From the NCBI RefSeq assembly GCF_904846285.1, contig NZ_CAJHAD010000003.1, positions 124,001 to 188,000 on the forward strand: a stretch of 64,000 nt of DNA, written 5' to 3'. Shown here one piece after another: positions 25,953 through 34,469 of the stretch. A model generated the notes under the pieces. The model was not told where the DNA came from. It ran no database searches and worked only from the letters and a program-made list of their open reading frames with translations. Made by a program: the position numbers and the translations under genes. This stretch comes from Psychrobacter immobilis. GTDB taxonomy: Bacteria > Pseudomonadota > Gammaproteobacteria > Pseudomonadales > Moraxellaceae. Position 1 is the stretch's first letter. Each line of letters opens with the position of its first letter.

Positions 25953-27605
25953 CTACAATAAAGGACTAAATAAGCGCACCACATTATCAAATAAGCGTTC
26001 TGCCCCGTGGCGCTCTTTCCATTCTTCTAAGCTTAAAAAACGACAGCTTTGCAAGTAAACCTCTTGGCAATCATCGACCTGAGCGACCATCTCTGGCGTA
26101 TAAATCGCTAAGCTGACCTCCATATTCAAATAAAAACTGCGCATATCAATATTTACCGTGCCAAACAGACAGTAATCATCGTCAATGACCACCGTCTTAG
26201 CGTGTAGCAGCCCACCTTTGAATAAAGCAATGGTCACTCCTGCCTCAAGCAGCTCTTGATAATACGCTTGCGAGGCGTGCTGCACCAAAAACGAATCTAC
26301 CTTTTCGGGCACAATGATTGTGACCTCAACCCCGCGTTTGGCCGCCGTAGTCAACGCCCCTGATAAAGCTTCATCGGGAACAAAATACGGCGTGGTAATG
26401 CGAATGCGTTTATTGGCGCGATGTATCACCGTCACCAACGTATTATAAATAACATGCGCCGTCACTTGCGGTGCTGAAGGTATCAGCTGTGCCAGCACAT
26501 CCTCGACGACTGGCATACGCGGTATCACAATCGATGTCGAGCCAATCTCGGGTGATTCATCAGTGTCGCTAAGCTCATCTAACACTTTGACGCGGCTATT
26601 GATATCATTGATGGTCGGATGCATGACATAGAGTTTACGGGTATAGGTATTCACGCGGTGATTGAGTGCATCTAGATTGTCTTTATTTTCCGCCCCAATA
26701 TCGGTCACCACCACTTTCGCCATCGCCGTGGCAATATTCATCGGCTCTTGGCTGGTGCTGCGTATTGCCACATCAATCCATTGACCGACATTTTTGTTTT
26801 GTTTAAAAAACTTTGGGTCAACCAAGTTAAAGCTACCGATATAACCGATATGTTCGTCAATGGCGATAATTTTACGGTGATTACGCAAATCTGAGCGCTT
26901 AAATAGGGTCTTAAATAAACCCACCGGCAGCGACTGATGCACAAAAACCCCAGCTTCTTCTAACATACGGTGCTGTTTGCTATTAAAAAAGCTAAAACTT
27001 CCCACACTATCTGCCAAAATATGACACTCTACACCGCGCTGCACCGCTGCCATCAACGCGTCCATGACCTCGAGTATCTGACCTTTTGGATAAACAATAT
27101 AAAACTCCATCAGGATAATGCGCTGGGCGGTATTAATATCTTCTATTAACCGACCAAAGATAGCACTCGGTGTGGTCAACAATTGCATTTGATGGTCGGC
27201 AAATACCCCAAACCCTGTCCAGCGGGTACCTATTTTACTGACCCCGCGATAATTATCAGGCAGCAGCTCTTGTCCTTCATCAAAAACCATTTGCTCACGC
27301 TTAGCCATATCATTCATCAGTAGCCGCGCCTGATTCATGCGCGCACGATAACGCCGCCCGATCATCGGCTCACCCAATAAGATGTAAGCGATAAAGCCAA
27401 CCACAGGTAAAGTATAGAGCACGGCAACCCAGGCAATCGACACCCCGATATTACGCTGCACCGAGACGATACGCAGGGTCATGACTATCATAAGAATCAC
27501 GTGCAATACCAAACCCAATCCAGCAAAGTCTCCTAACGACCATGTCGTAAAGTAGTCTTCAATAGAAAGGGCGTCTATCTTAAAATTATCTATGCTCGCC
27601 TCCAT
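25953..27605 (-). CDS. cls: Cardiolipin synthase (phospholipase D family)
   Basis: Makes cardiolipin by phosphatidyl transfer in the inner membrane. Two N-terminal hydrophobic segments (about 28-48 and 56-76) precede two phospholipase D domains. The HKD motifs are NHRKIIAIDEHIGYIGSFN in the first half and LHAKTVVIDDDYCLFGTVN in the second. LGEPMIGRR is the loop typical after the second membrane segment of ClsA-type enzymes. At 550 residues it is longer than E. coli ClsA (486), with an insert between the two domains near residues 285-365 (for example LNHRVNTYTRKLYV). No operon partner is apparent. The catalytic residues are intact. Confidence 0.93.
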   Translation of the reverse strand: MEASIDNFKIDALSIEDYFTTWSLGDFAGLGLVLHVILMIVMTLRIVSVQRNIGVSIAWVAVLYTLPVVGFIAYILLGEPMIGRRYRARMNQARLLMNDMAKREQMVFDEGQELLPDNYRGVSKIGTRWTGFGVFADHQMQLLTTPSAIFGRLIEDINTAQRIILMEFYIVYPKGQILEVMDALMAAVQRGVECHILADSVGSFSFFNSKQHRMLEEAGVFVHQSLPVGLFKTLFKRSDLRNHRKIIAIDEHIGYIGSFNLVDPKFFKQNKNVGQWIDVAIRSTSQEPMNIATAMAKVVVTDIGAENKDNLDALNHRVNTYTRKLYVMHPTINDINSRVKVLDELSDTDESPEIGSTSIVIPRMPVVEDVLAQLIPSAPQVTAHVIYNTLVTVIHRANKRIRITTPYFVPDEALSGALTTAAKRGVEVTIIVPEKVDSFLVQHASQAYYQELLEAGVTIALFKGGLLHAKTVVIDDDYCLFGTVNIDMRSFYLNMEVSLAIYTPEMVAQVDDCQEVYLQSCRFLSLEEWKERHGAERLFDNVVRLFSPLL

Positions 27606-27836
27606 GAACCTATATCACTCAAACTATTTACCTATTTATTAGCCAGCTGTCTTACTAAGTAGACGCTTTGTTAGTTAGCTACATGCAAAAAGCATTATCA
27701 GTATAGTAGCTTTTAGCTAGCACGCAATAGCCAACTATGTAGCGGCTACATCGTCTAATAATTACCCTGCTTCCTACTTAATTTGACTGTAGATGAAGAC
27801 TATTAACCAGTATTTGTAAAATACATGAAATAATAT
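27606..27836. other. Spacer upstream of the tRNA-Val/Asp unit
   Basis: An AT-rich region between the cls start and the tRNA promoter. It contains several short GTAGC / GCTAC inverted matches (for example GTAGCGGCTAC near 27738) but no ORF or complete mobile element. It should hold the cls promoter on the minus strand, which I could not pin down. Confidence 0.5.
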
Positions 27837-27864
27837 TTGACAGCCATGTGTAAATGTATATAAT
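27837..27864 (+). promoter_or_regulatory. Strong sigma-70 promoter of the tRNA-Val/tRNA-Asp unit
   Basis: A perfect TTGACA (27837-27842) and a perfect TATAAT (27859-27864) are separated by 16 nt. The -10 box is preceded by TGTA, close to an extended -10. It lies about 135 nt upstream of tRNA-Val with no ORF in between. Confidence 0.82.
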
Positions 27865-27998
27865 ACACACCCACAGAGCGAGGCTTTAGTTAGTTCTCTT
27901 CTGTTGAAAGTTATTCAAAGGGTGACAACTTTGAATGTTAAAACTTTCAGGAATTCTTTTTTAAGAGACTTCCATCAAGAACCTAAGAACGGTTCTCA

Positions 27999-28074
27999 GG
28001 GTGATTAGCTCAGTTGGTAGAGCGTCTGCCTTACACGCAGAATGTCGGCGGTTCGAATCCGTCATCACCCACCA
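27999..28074 (+). tRNA. tRNA-Val (anticodon UAC)
   Basis: A 76-nt tRNA with acceptor GGGTGAT pairing with ATCACCC and an encoded CCA. The D-arm TTAGCTCAGTTGGTAGAG and T-arm GGTTCGAATCC are canonical. The anticodon arm TCTGC-CTTACAC-GCAGA gives anticodon TAC, reading GUN valine codons, with wobble modification (cmo5U/mcmo5U) expected; the CmoM gene for that modification is also in this window. It is first in a two-tRNA transcript. Confidence 0.97.
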
Positions 28075-28138
28075 CTATCTAGTATAGTTTTACTCTTAAG
28101 TAGTAAGCTAAGTGGCTAAATAAACTAAAACGACCTCA

Positions 28139-28215
28139 GCAGCGGTAGTTCAGTTGGTTAGAATACCGGCCTGTCACGCCGGGGGTCGCGGGTTCGAGTC
28201 CCGTCCGCTGCGCCA
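28139..28215 (+). tRNA. tRNA-Asp (anticodon GUC)
   Basis: A 77-nt tRNA with acceptor GCAGCGG pairing with CCGCTGC, discriminator G and an encoded CCA. The anticodon arm CCGGC-CTGTCAC-GCCGG gives anticodon GTC. The T-arm GGGTTCGAGTCCC is canonical. It lies 64 nt after tRNA-Val and is followed by an intrinsic terminator, so both tRNAs should come from one precursor. Confidence 0.97.
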
Positions 28216-28260
28216 TATTTAAAACTTAGTTTTAATTATATTATTAAGTACAAAGTTTCA

Positions 28261-28292
28261 ACCTCAAGTATTTGTTTACTTGAGGTTTTTTT
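28261..28292 (+). terminator. Intrinsic terminator of the tRNA-Val/Asp unit
   Basis: ACCTCAAGTA (28261-28270) pairs perfectly with TACTTGAGGT (28277-28286), followed by seven T in total. It lies 45 nt after tRNA-Asp. Confidence 0.92.
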
Positions 28293-28419
28293 GTGCTTGT
28301 TTATTTTTATCAGCTATTAACTGCTACTTATCACTTTATCTAAAAACGACTTGGTGCTATTCCAGGCCATTTGCTACTTTCTTGCTTAGGTATTTTTTTA
28401 GCTTATAAATCGCTACTCA

Positions 28420-28857
28420 TCAAAATCCCGTACGGAACAACGTACCGACCACAACGAATGCCACTGAAAATAGCGTCACCAAAATAATATTAATGGCAAA
28501 CCCATTCAAGTTGTTGGTAGATAAGCGTGGTATTACCCAAAAACGTGCATGCATAGCGACCATAGCCGTCAGCAATAATAATATCAGCTTCATACCAATC
28601 AATACGCTAATGTCATTATCAAAGGCAAACCACATACCTACATTGGGTAATATTCTATGTGCCATCCATAGACCAGTAATGATTTGAATGGCCAATGCTG
28701 GCATACCGATTTTTTCAAACTGTCCCTCAAATTGTAACAATGCGTCTAAATTACGTGAAGATAGCACTTTTGGCAGCACCACTAGTGCTAGTATTAAATG
28801 ACCACCTGTCCAAATTGCTGCGCCAAGTAGGTGCAGGATTAGTAGATAGTTGAACAT
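28420..28857 (-). CDS. CopD-family-like small membrane protein
   Basis: A 145-residue protein with four hydrophobic segments, beginning LLILHLLGAAIWTGGHLILALVVLP. Histidines near the membrane faces (LHLLG, GGHLI, MAHRI, MHARFW) resemble the haem- or copper-linked CopD/HemJ-type four-helix membrane proteins. Identification as CopD-like is by overall pattern only; no copper-resistance genes are near. It diverges from the hemerythrin gene across 60 nt, and both proteins plausibly bind metal or oxygen-related ligands, which would fit a shared stress role. That link is inference. Confidence 0.6.
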   Translation of the reverse strand: MFNYLLILHLLGAAIWTGGHLILALVVLPKVLSSRNLDALLQFEGQFEKIGMPALAIQIITGLWMAHRILPNVGMWFAFDNDISVLIGMKLILLLLTAMVAMHARFWVIPRLSTNNLNGFAINIILVTLFSVAFVVVGTLFRTGF

Positions 28858-28917
28858 AAAACATCACTCCAAATAATTAATCAATCATGACATTTTGAAA
28901 TATTAAGGTATTTAATT

Positions 28918-29397
28918 ATGAAACGCACCAATCAGTTGCAACCAATGTCACGCCAGCATCATCTTGGGCTTAATCTGTCTCGCCATGCGAAAGTAAGCTT
29001 GGATGAACCCGAAGATATTACCAAACATTGGCACAATCTCACCTCCTATATTAACGACATGCAGTATCACTTCGAAATTGAAGACAACTTAATCACTAAT
29101 GCCTTAGAGCCCTACCGCGCTACTCAACCGGATGTAGCGTCAGTACTCGAAACCCTTGATGGACAGCATAAGCAATTACATCAACTGATGAATACGGTCG
29201 AACAATCACAAAAATCTGGCACTAAAGATGTCACAGTGGCACAAGTTCATGAGCTTGGCAGCCTATTATACGACCATATTCGATTTGAAGAGCGAGAGTT
29301 ATACCCTACGGTAGAAAAATATCTGACGGAAGCAGAATTAGATTCTGTTTATGAAGCTAGCCCTGATAGTATTAAGCGCCCTGATGAGAGTCGCTAG
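28918..29397 (+). CDS. Hemerythrin-domain protein
   Basis: A 159-residue cytosolic four-helix protein with the expected di-iron ligands: His in RQHHLGLNLSRHAK, His/Glu in MQYHFEIEDNLI, His in GQHKQLHQLM and His/Glu in LYDHIRFEERELYP. Bacterial hemerythrin-like proteins bind oxygen or nitric oxide or help repair iron centres; which applies here is not visible. The gene starts 60 nt from the divergent CopD-like gene. A hairpin without a T tract (29433-29461) lies after it, between it and the convergent mltB gene. Confidence 0.85.
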   Translation: MKRTNQLQPMSRQHHLGLNLSRHAKVSLDEPEDITKHWHNLTSYINDMQYHFEIEDNLITNALEPYRATQPDVASVLETLDGQHKQLHQLMNTVEQSQKSGTKDVTVAQVHELGSLLYDHIRFEERELYPTVEKYLTEAELDSVYEASPDSIKRPDESR

Positions 29398-29432
29398 AGT
29401 GAATATTATCTAATTACTGTATATATAAAATT

Positions 29433-29461
29433 ACCCCATAAGCTATATTAACTTATGGGGT
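29433..29461. repeat. Perfect 10-bp stem between convergent genes
   Basis: ACCCCATAAG (29433-29442) pairs with CTTATGGGGT (29452-29461) around a 9-nt loop. Neither strand has a strong T tract. It may end transcripts of the hemerythrin gene and mltB less efficiently than a classic terminator. Confidence 0.6.
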
Positions 29462-29552
29462 ACAATAAAAATATTTGTTCGATTTCAAATAATCATTCCA
29501 AGAACCATCGTTGAAAATAGCGATTATCTAAAAAGAACGACTTGAATCTGTC

Positions 29553-30851
29553 TCACCATCCTGCCAATGAAGACGCACTACGCTGAGTGATAAAACCATC
29601 TGGCGCTTGGCCATTATCTGTTTGCCAGCGCTGGAATGCCAATCGAGTATTGGTACCGACGATACCATCAGCACCTTTGGTATCATAACCTGAGCTGGTC
29701 AAACGCTGCTGCAAATTACGGACCTGTGCCGTTGATAATGGACGCTCATAGCGCGGCCATGATTTTTGTAATCCACTTTGACCGGCGAGCGCTTTACCCA
29801 ATAAGCTCACACCAAGGGCATAGTTTGATGAATTGTTATAAACCTTGATGACATCAAAGTTTGGGCTAAGTAGCAATACTGGACCATCTTTACCCGCTGG
29901 CAGCCATAACTCCATTTGAGTATTACCGTCTAAGGACACATCAGCGATGGTATCGACACCCATAGATGCCCATCTAGCCGCAGGTTGCTTGGTACCCACC
30001 AATGAATAGTCAAATGATGATGGAACAATCGCTTCATAAAACGGCGCAAGACCACGCACCCAACCTGAATTACTTAGGTAGTTAGCAGTAGACGCCAAAG
30101 CATCACCCGTCGACCATGGGTTGCGGTGACCATTACCATCGCCATCAACGCCATGCTTAAGCCACGTATCAGGGATAAACTGCGTCTGACCCATACCACC
30201 TGCCCAAGAGCCATCGAGCTGTGACCAAGAAGCATCACCGCGCTGTAATAACGTTGCTAATGATAATAATTGGGTTTCAGCAAACTCTTGACGACGACCG
30301 TCATAAGCGAGGCTGGCAAGCGAGCTTGGTATACTACTATTGCCCGTTACCACACCGTATGAGGACTCCATACCCCAGATCGCGGCAACGATTTCTGCAT
30401 TGACGCCATACTGCGATTGTAATTGCGATAAAAACGCCCGCTGCTCGGCAAATTTACGCTTACCTGTACTAACGCGGCCATCTGATACGGCAGAATCCAC
30501 ATATTCCCAAGGCATCTTAGAAAATTCTGGCTGTCCTGAATCAAGCGAAATAACTTGTTGGTTTAAATATGCCGTATCAAGTAAACGACGCACCGTCGAG
30601 GCATCGTGACCCGATGCAATGGCGCGCATGGAAAAATCAGATTTCCAATCAGAAAAACTGTTATAGCTTGGCTTGGGAACAGGTATGGGTTTAACGACTG
30701 GTACTGGCTTCACCTGGATGGTTTGGGTCTGAGTAATTTGTACATTGCCTTGGCGTACAGGTGTACTAGGCTTTTGCATCGCCTGTTGGCTGGTACAGCC
30801 AACCATGACTAAGGCGGGAAACAAAGCCATATATTGTTTTTTTAATAACAT
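29553..30851 (-). CDS. Membrane-bound lytic murein transglycosylase (MltB family) with peptidoglycan-binding domain
   Basis: Cleaves peptidoglycan glycan strands to 1,6-anhydromuramyl products. The N-terminus has a lipobox (LVMVGC), so it is an outer-membrane-anchored periplasmic lipoprotein. The SLT domain of MltB type has the catalytic Glu in IWGMESSYGVVTG, then SIPSSLASLAYDGRR, GGMGQTQFIPDTWL and DGDGNGHRNPWSTGDALAS. The last 60 residues form a PG_binding_1 domain (RNLQQRLTSSGYDTKGADGIVG). A Gln/Pro/Lys-rich linker follows the lipobox. The in-frame TTG at 30863 is less likely than the ATG at 30851. It follows nlpD on the same strand, where many gammaproteobacteria carry rpoS. Confidence 0.9.
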   Translation of the reverse strand: MLLKKQYMALFPALVMVGCTSQQAMQKPSTPVRQGNVQITQTQTIQVKPVPVVKPIPVPKPSYNSFSDWKSDFSMRAIASGHDASTVRRLLDTAYLNQQVISLDSGQPEFSKMPWEYVDSAVSDGRVSTGKRKFAEQRAFLSQLQSQYGVNAEIVAAIWGMESSYGVVTGNSSIPSSLASLAYDGRRQEFAETQLLSLATLLQRGDASWSQLDGSWAGGMGQTQFIPDTWLKHGVDGDGNGHRNPWSTGDALASTANYLSNSGWVRGLAPFYEAIVPSSFDYSLVGTKQPAARWASMGVDTIADVSLDGNTQMELWLPAGKDGPVLLLSPNFDVIKVYNNSSNYALGVSLLGKALAGQSGLQKSWPRYERPLSTAQVRNLQQRLTSSGYDTKGADGIVGTNTRLAFQRWQTDNGQAPDGFITQRSASSLAGW

Positions 30852-31007
30852 AAGATATCTCAAGTATGAATAAGCAAAGTAGCTTGATAGGCGCAGCTTT
30901 AATAATAATCAACATAGCTAAATTATTATAAAAGCTGCCACAGAGTTAACGTCCTTTTTAACGCCTTTATTAATTTCTTTTTACTGTCTTTTTTTAATGA
31001 GCTTTTT

Positions 31008-31814
31008 TTAACGACCCAGTACCGCACGCGGGTCGATAGGATTGCCATTTAAGCGTACTTGGAACTCCAAGCCGACTTGATTGGTCTGACCGCTATTACC
31101 CATATTTGCAATACGCTGACCGCGCTGCACCGCGTCACCTTCTTTGACCAACAAGGCGCTGTTATGCGCATAGGCAGTAATATAGTTATCACTATGACGA
31201 ATCATAATCAGGTTGCCATACTCTGGCAGGCCATTACCTGAATAAAGCACGGTTCCTGATTGACTAGCAAGCACCGGATCGCCCATGGTGCCAGCAAACA
31301 ACATGCCCATGTTACCGGCAGCGGCATCAAAGTTGCGGATCACTTGGTTGCGACTCGGATATTCATAACCTGAGGTGGCATTAGCCGTCACTTCATAAAC
31401 AGGATTTTGAGAATAATTAGGCGTATTGCTCACAGGCGGCGTATAGGTCGGCTGCGCTTGCGTTGGTGTAGAGGCGTTATAACTGTTGTTATTGGCGGCG
31501 CGTACTGGCTCGCCTTGCCATAATTTGAGCCATTGACCGCTATAAATCGTATATTTACTATCTAAGCCATTTAGTGCGCCGATTTGGCGATAGTTCAAAC
31601 GATAGCGCGCCGCGATTTGGCTGACCGTATCACCGCGCTGTACACGATGATAATTGGGAACACCTTGTCCGTTAGTAATAATTTTAGGTCCAGCTTGGCT
31701 ACCTGCTTGATAAGTAGGCTTGGTGGCACAGCCGACCATCGTCAATGTGGCTACTGTCAACGTACCCATCAAGGCCACTGTTGCCAAGCGCGATCCAACA
31801 ATAAGCTTCTTCAT
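31008..31814 (-). CDS. nlpD: NlpD-like LysM/M23 lipoprotein, degenerate peptidase
   Basis: A lipoprotein (lipobox MVGC) with a LysM domain (YHRVQRGDTVSQIAARYRLN) and a C-terminal LytM/M23 domain (SQSGTVLYSGNGLPEYGNLIMI and YAHNSALLVKEGD). The final motif that holds catalytic HxH in active M23 enzymes reads GLEFQVRLNG, so a zinc-ligand histidine is missing. That matches E. coli NlpD, whose inactive LytM domain activates the amidase AmiC during cell separation. The start at 31814 has AGGA 8 nt upstream and is better than the ATG at 31844. surE lies upstream on the same strand, which is the conserved surE-nlpD context. Confidence 0.9.
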   Translation of the reverse strand: MKKLIVGSRLATVALMGTLTVATLTMVGCATKPTYQAGSQAGPKIITNGQGVPNYHRVQRGDTVSQIAARYRLNYRQIGALNGLDSKYTIYSGQWLKLWQGEPVRAANNNSYNASTPTQAQPTYTPPVSNTPNYSQNPVYEVTANATSGYEYPSRNQVIRNFDAAAGNMGMLFAGTMGDPVLASQSGTVLYSGNGLPEYGNLIMIRHSDNYITAYAHNSALLVKEGDAVQRGQRIANMGNSGQTNQVGLEFQVRLNGNPIDPRAVLGR

Positions 31815-31986
31815 ACAAGATTTCCTATTCTTTATGTTGCTCACAAACTCCTTGTGTTACTCACAAGCATTTTGCTAACGGTTATAACATTTAATGTCTT
31901 AGATACCATGATTAATCATTGGATAATAAAGGGTTTATTAGCGATTTTAAGCACTGACAAACATCACTATGGATGAACCAATCAAT

Positions 31987-32823
31987 TTACAGCACCAACG
32001 CCGAGAGCATATCAAGGGTTTCGGTTGGCGTATGATGCAGACGCACAGGCGATAGACTAATATACCCTGCTGCCACCGCTTGGTCATCCATCATTTCTAT
32101 TGCCGATAATTGAGTGTTTTCATTTTCCGTTGATAGCTCACTTGATAGCCCACTTGATAATGTACGTTGACGTTTGCGTAGCGATAACCAATAAGCATCG
32201 CGGCCACGTGGGTCGACCACATGATGCACAGGACGTGCAATCTGACTATGACTTAACGCTGTTATTTTTCGACCTTTAATCACAGCGTTGCTATCAACAT
32301 CAGGAATATTAACGTTTAATACATGATAGGGCAAATTTTTGCAAGCATCTAATATCGGAGTTTCCGTCAATAATTTGACAATTTCATTTGCCGCCATTTG
32401 ATAATGACTGGCTTGTGCTTGACCTGTGCCTTTTGTTCCACCGCCCACTAAAGAGGTAGCAATTGCTGGTAAGCCAAAAAGCTGCGCAGTTAGTGCCGCG
32501 CCAAATGTGCCAGAAAATAAAATGTCCTGACCGAGATTGGCGCCTGAATTAATACCGGTAATCACACAGTCAAAATCGGTATGACGATAGAGTTCATGTA
32601 ACGCCAAATACACACAATCAGCCGGTGAGCCATTAACTGCAATAAACCCAGACTCCAGCTCATGGGTATATAACGGCGTTGAGATACTTAGAGAGCTTGC
32701 GCAGCCGCTTTGCTCATTGCTTGGCGCAACCACCACCACTTCTGCGATAGTAGACAATGCCTGATAAAGTGCCAATAACCCTGGAGCATGCACCCCATCG
32801 TCATTACTTATTAAAATTTTCAT
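31987..32823 (-). CDS. surE: 5'/3'-nucleotidase SurE
   Basis: SurE is a metal-dependent nucleotidase and exopolyphosphatase linked to stationary-phase survival. The metal motif is at the N-terminus, MKILISNDDGVHAPGL, with the paired Asp residues. VVAPSNEQSGCASSLS, VNGSPADCVYLAL and GINSGANLGQDILFSGTFGAA are signature segments. At 278 residues it is slightly longer than E. coli SurE (253), with an Ser/Glu-rich insert near residue 235 (SSGLSSELSTENE). It lies upstream of nlpD, but pcm, found between them in enterics, is absent. Confidence 0.95.
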   Translation of the reverse strand: MKILISNDDGVHAPGLLALYQALSTIAEVVVVAPSNEQSGCASSLSISTPLYTHELESGFIAVNGSPADCVYLALHELYRHTDFDCVITGINSGANLGQDILFSGTFGAALTAQLFGLPAIATSLVGGGTKGTGQAQASHYQMAANEIVKLLTETPILDACKNLPYHVLNVNIPDVDSNAVIKGRKITALSHSQIARPVHHVVDPRGRDAYWLSLRKRQRTLSSGLSSELSTENENTQLSAIEMMDDQAVAAGYISLSPVRLHHTPTETLDMLSALVL

Positions 32824-33418
32824 TTTTACTCAATTCTACTTAATACGGTTATTAATGACCGTCTGTCTACTTATTCACTTTTTTGTCGTAAAGTTGCTAT
32901 AATCCACATTCTGCATAAGGGTTTTATTATTAAAGATGCAATTGCTATAAGTAAAAAATAAGCAGTAGCCACACGTTAATATCAGAGGTGAAAAATTAGT
33001 GCCAGAACACAAATAAAAAATATAGATAAAAACTGTTAGTACCAGTTATCGGCACAAAAGTCACCGCTAGGCCACATAATATTTTGGGCGATTATACCCT
33101 AATACTAGACAGAGACGAACCCAGTACTTCGCTCTGACTTTCTCCACAGTTAGTTTTATTAGCAGTTTTTTGCCGCCAATAATGAGCAGTTTTTAGCGTA
33201 AAAATACTGCGCTGAGGTTACAGTAGGCAACAAGGTACAACATTATCAGCTTATACTTTTATGCTGAGGTAACTTAGCACTCTATAATACTGCTATGTTT
33301 CTGTAAACGTGGTTTAGCTCACAATATATCTACACATAAATCAATATTTTATGTGACTTTTGTTTTTTTACCCATTAACATAGCACCATCAAACAAAGAC
33401 AAGCGAGTGTGATACTGA
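32824..33418. other. Long spacer between surE and an exported protein gene
   Basis: About 595 nt with no convincing ORF. An extended -10 (TGCTATAAT, about 32895-32903) points rightwards some 75 nt from the surE start. A second TATAAT at 33282-33287 could serve the gene at 33419. GTGCC near 33000 and GGCAC near 33052 could close a stem of about 55 nt. It may hold a small RNA or long leader, but nothing is certain. Confidence 0.4.
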
Positions 33419-33856
33419 ATGAATAATCAATCGATATTATCTATAGCTTCTGTGATAGCGAAGACCGCCTCAAAAGTAGGTCTGGCAGGACTGATAACGT
33501 CTGTTGCTATGCTGTCTCAAGCGACCAATGCCGCCTCTAATTCGGCAACGACGATTCCGCTGGATTTATCTGGTGTCAACATCACTAAGCATGAGATTGC
33601 TGTGATGCAGGTACTGTCAGAGATATGTCCACCGATGTTAACTGGTAAACAAAAACAGCGCTTTTATAAATCTTATAACGTCCAGCTACATGAGTTGATG
33701 CCATCGTTAGAAGACCCGAAAGCAGCGATTCAATATCTATCTACTCAGCAAGATTATCGCCAGATATTGCAAGGTATTCGCAGTTGGACAATGGGCTTCT
33801 CAAAACAAGACAACAAAGCCTTATGTGAAGATTTGGCGAATGCTGAATACTCTTAA
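33419..33856 (+). CDS. Hypothetical exported protein
   Basis: A 145-residue protein I cannot assign to a characterised family. The N-terminus has a long hydrophobic stretch (about residues 7-38) ending in ATNA-ASNS, consistent with a cleaved Sec signal. The mature part of about 105 residues contains two cysteines (SEICPPML and ALCEDLAN), which may form a disulfide in the periplasm, and conserved-looking segments such as LSGVNITKHEIAVMQVL and QDYRQILQGIRSWTMGF. It is preceded by 595 nt and followed by 613 nt of non-coding DNA, so it is an isolated transcription unit. It lies near cell-wall genes, but no functional link is shown. Confidence 0.65.
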   Translation: MNNQSILSIASVIAKTASKVGLAGLITSVAMLSQATNAASNSATTIPLDLSGVNITKHEIAVMQVLSEICPPMLTGKQKQRFYKSYNVQLHELMPSLEDPKAAIQYLSTQQDYRQILQGIRSWTMGFSKQDNKALCEDLANAEYS

Positions 33857-34469
33857 AAGTTAATTTTAAAGGCTATGGTCAAAAAACCTCTTAAATAGCC
33901 CTCTTTAAAAGTATTGGTATAAGTAAAAATCAGCAGTCTATAACGTGAACAATATTAGTCATCTATAATAATCAAAATAAAATCACTACTAGTATCATGT
34001 TTAAGCTGTTGTTTTTAGAATAATGAACAAAACTAACCAATTAATAAACTATAAGCTTAAACATTAAGCTCATAGAAAACATGAAGCTTGCTGTCATCTG
34101 GTCTGCTTAGCGTAGATGGGACAGCAGGCTTTTTTGTGGCAGTTAAAAAAGTATTCATTTATCGAAATATAAACTGTGCTTAAGCACTCTTTTAGCCTGC
34201 TATATAGCGATGTTTTATCATAACGATTTATTGTTTTTGGGCGCGCTCTATTTTATTGTATTTATCGATTCCCCATCGGTCGGCATTTTGCTAAGATAAG
34301 GCGTTAATTTTATGTCCATCGCTTGGTTATCGCGATTCTTATGAAAAATCTGTTTTAAATCTTGGTTTTAGAGTCAGCTTTAAAATATGTTACGACAGAT
34401 TAGCCTTGAGATTTAGTACGAGAAATGAGCGGTAGATACATTTGGTTTTATGATGCGGTGTAACAATCT
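33857..34469. other. Long spacer before dacC
   Basis: About 613 nt without a convincing ORF. It includes a strong plus-strand terminator at 34083-34136, about 230 nt after the preceding stop codon. The remaining 330 nt must contain the dacC promoter; no clear boxes were picked out. A small RNA ending at the terminator is possible. Confidence 0.5.
34083..34136 (+). terminator. Strong intrinsic terminator far from the preceding gene
   Basis: AGCTTGCTGTC-ATCT pairs with AGAT-GG-GACAGCAGGCT in a long stem, with TTTTTT after it. It lies about 230 nt after the exported-protein gene, far enough to suggest a long 3' UTR or a separate small transcript. Confidence 0.85.

Noticed and set aside
27660-27765. 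Mobile element remnant upstream of the tRNA-Val/Asp unit
   Set aside because: Only short GTAGC/GCTAC matches and a TAGACG/CGTCTA pair are present, without consistent terminal repeats.
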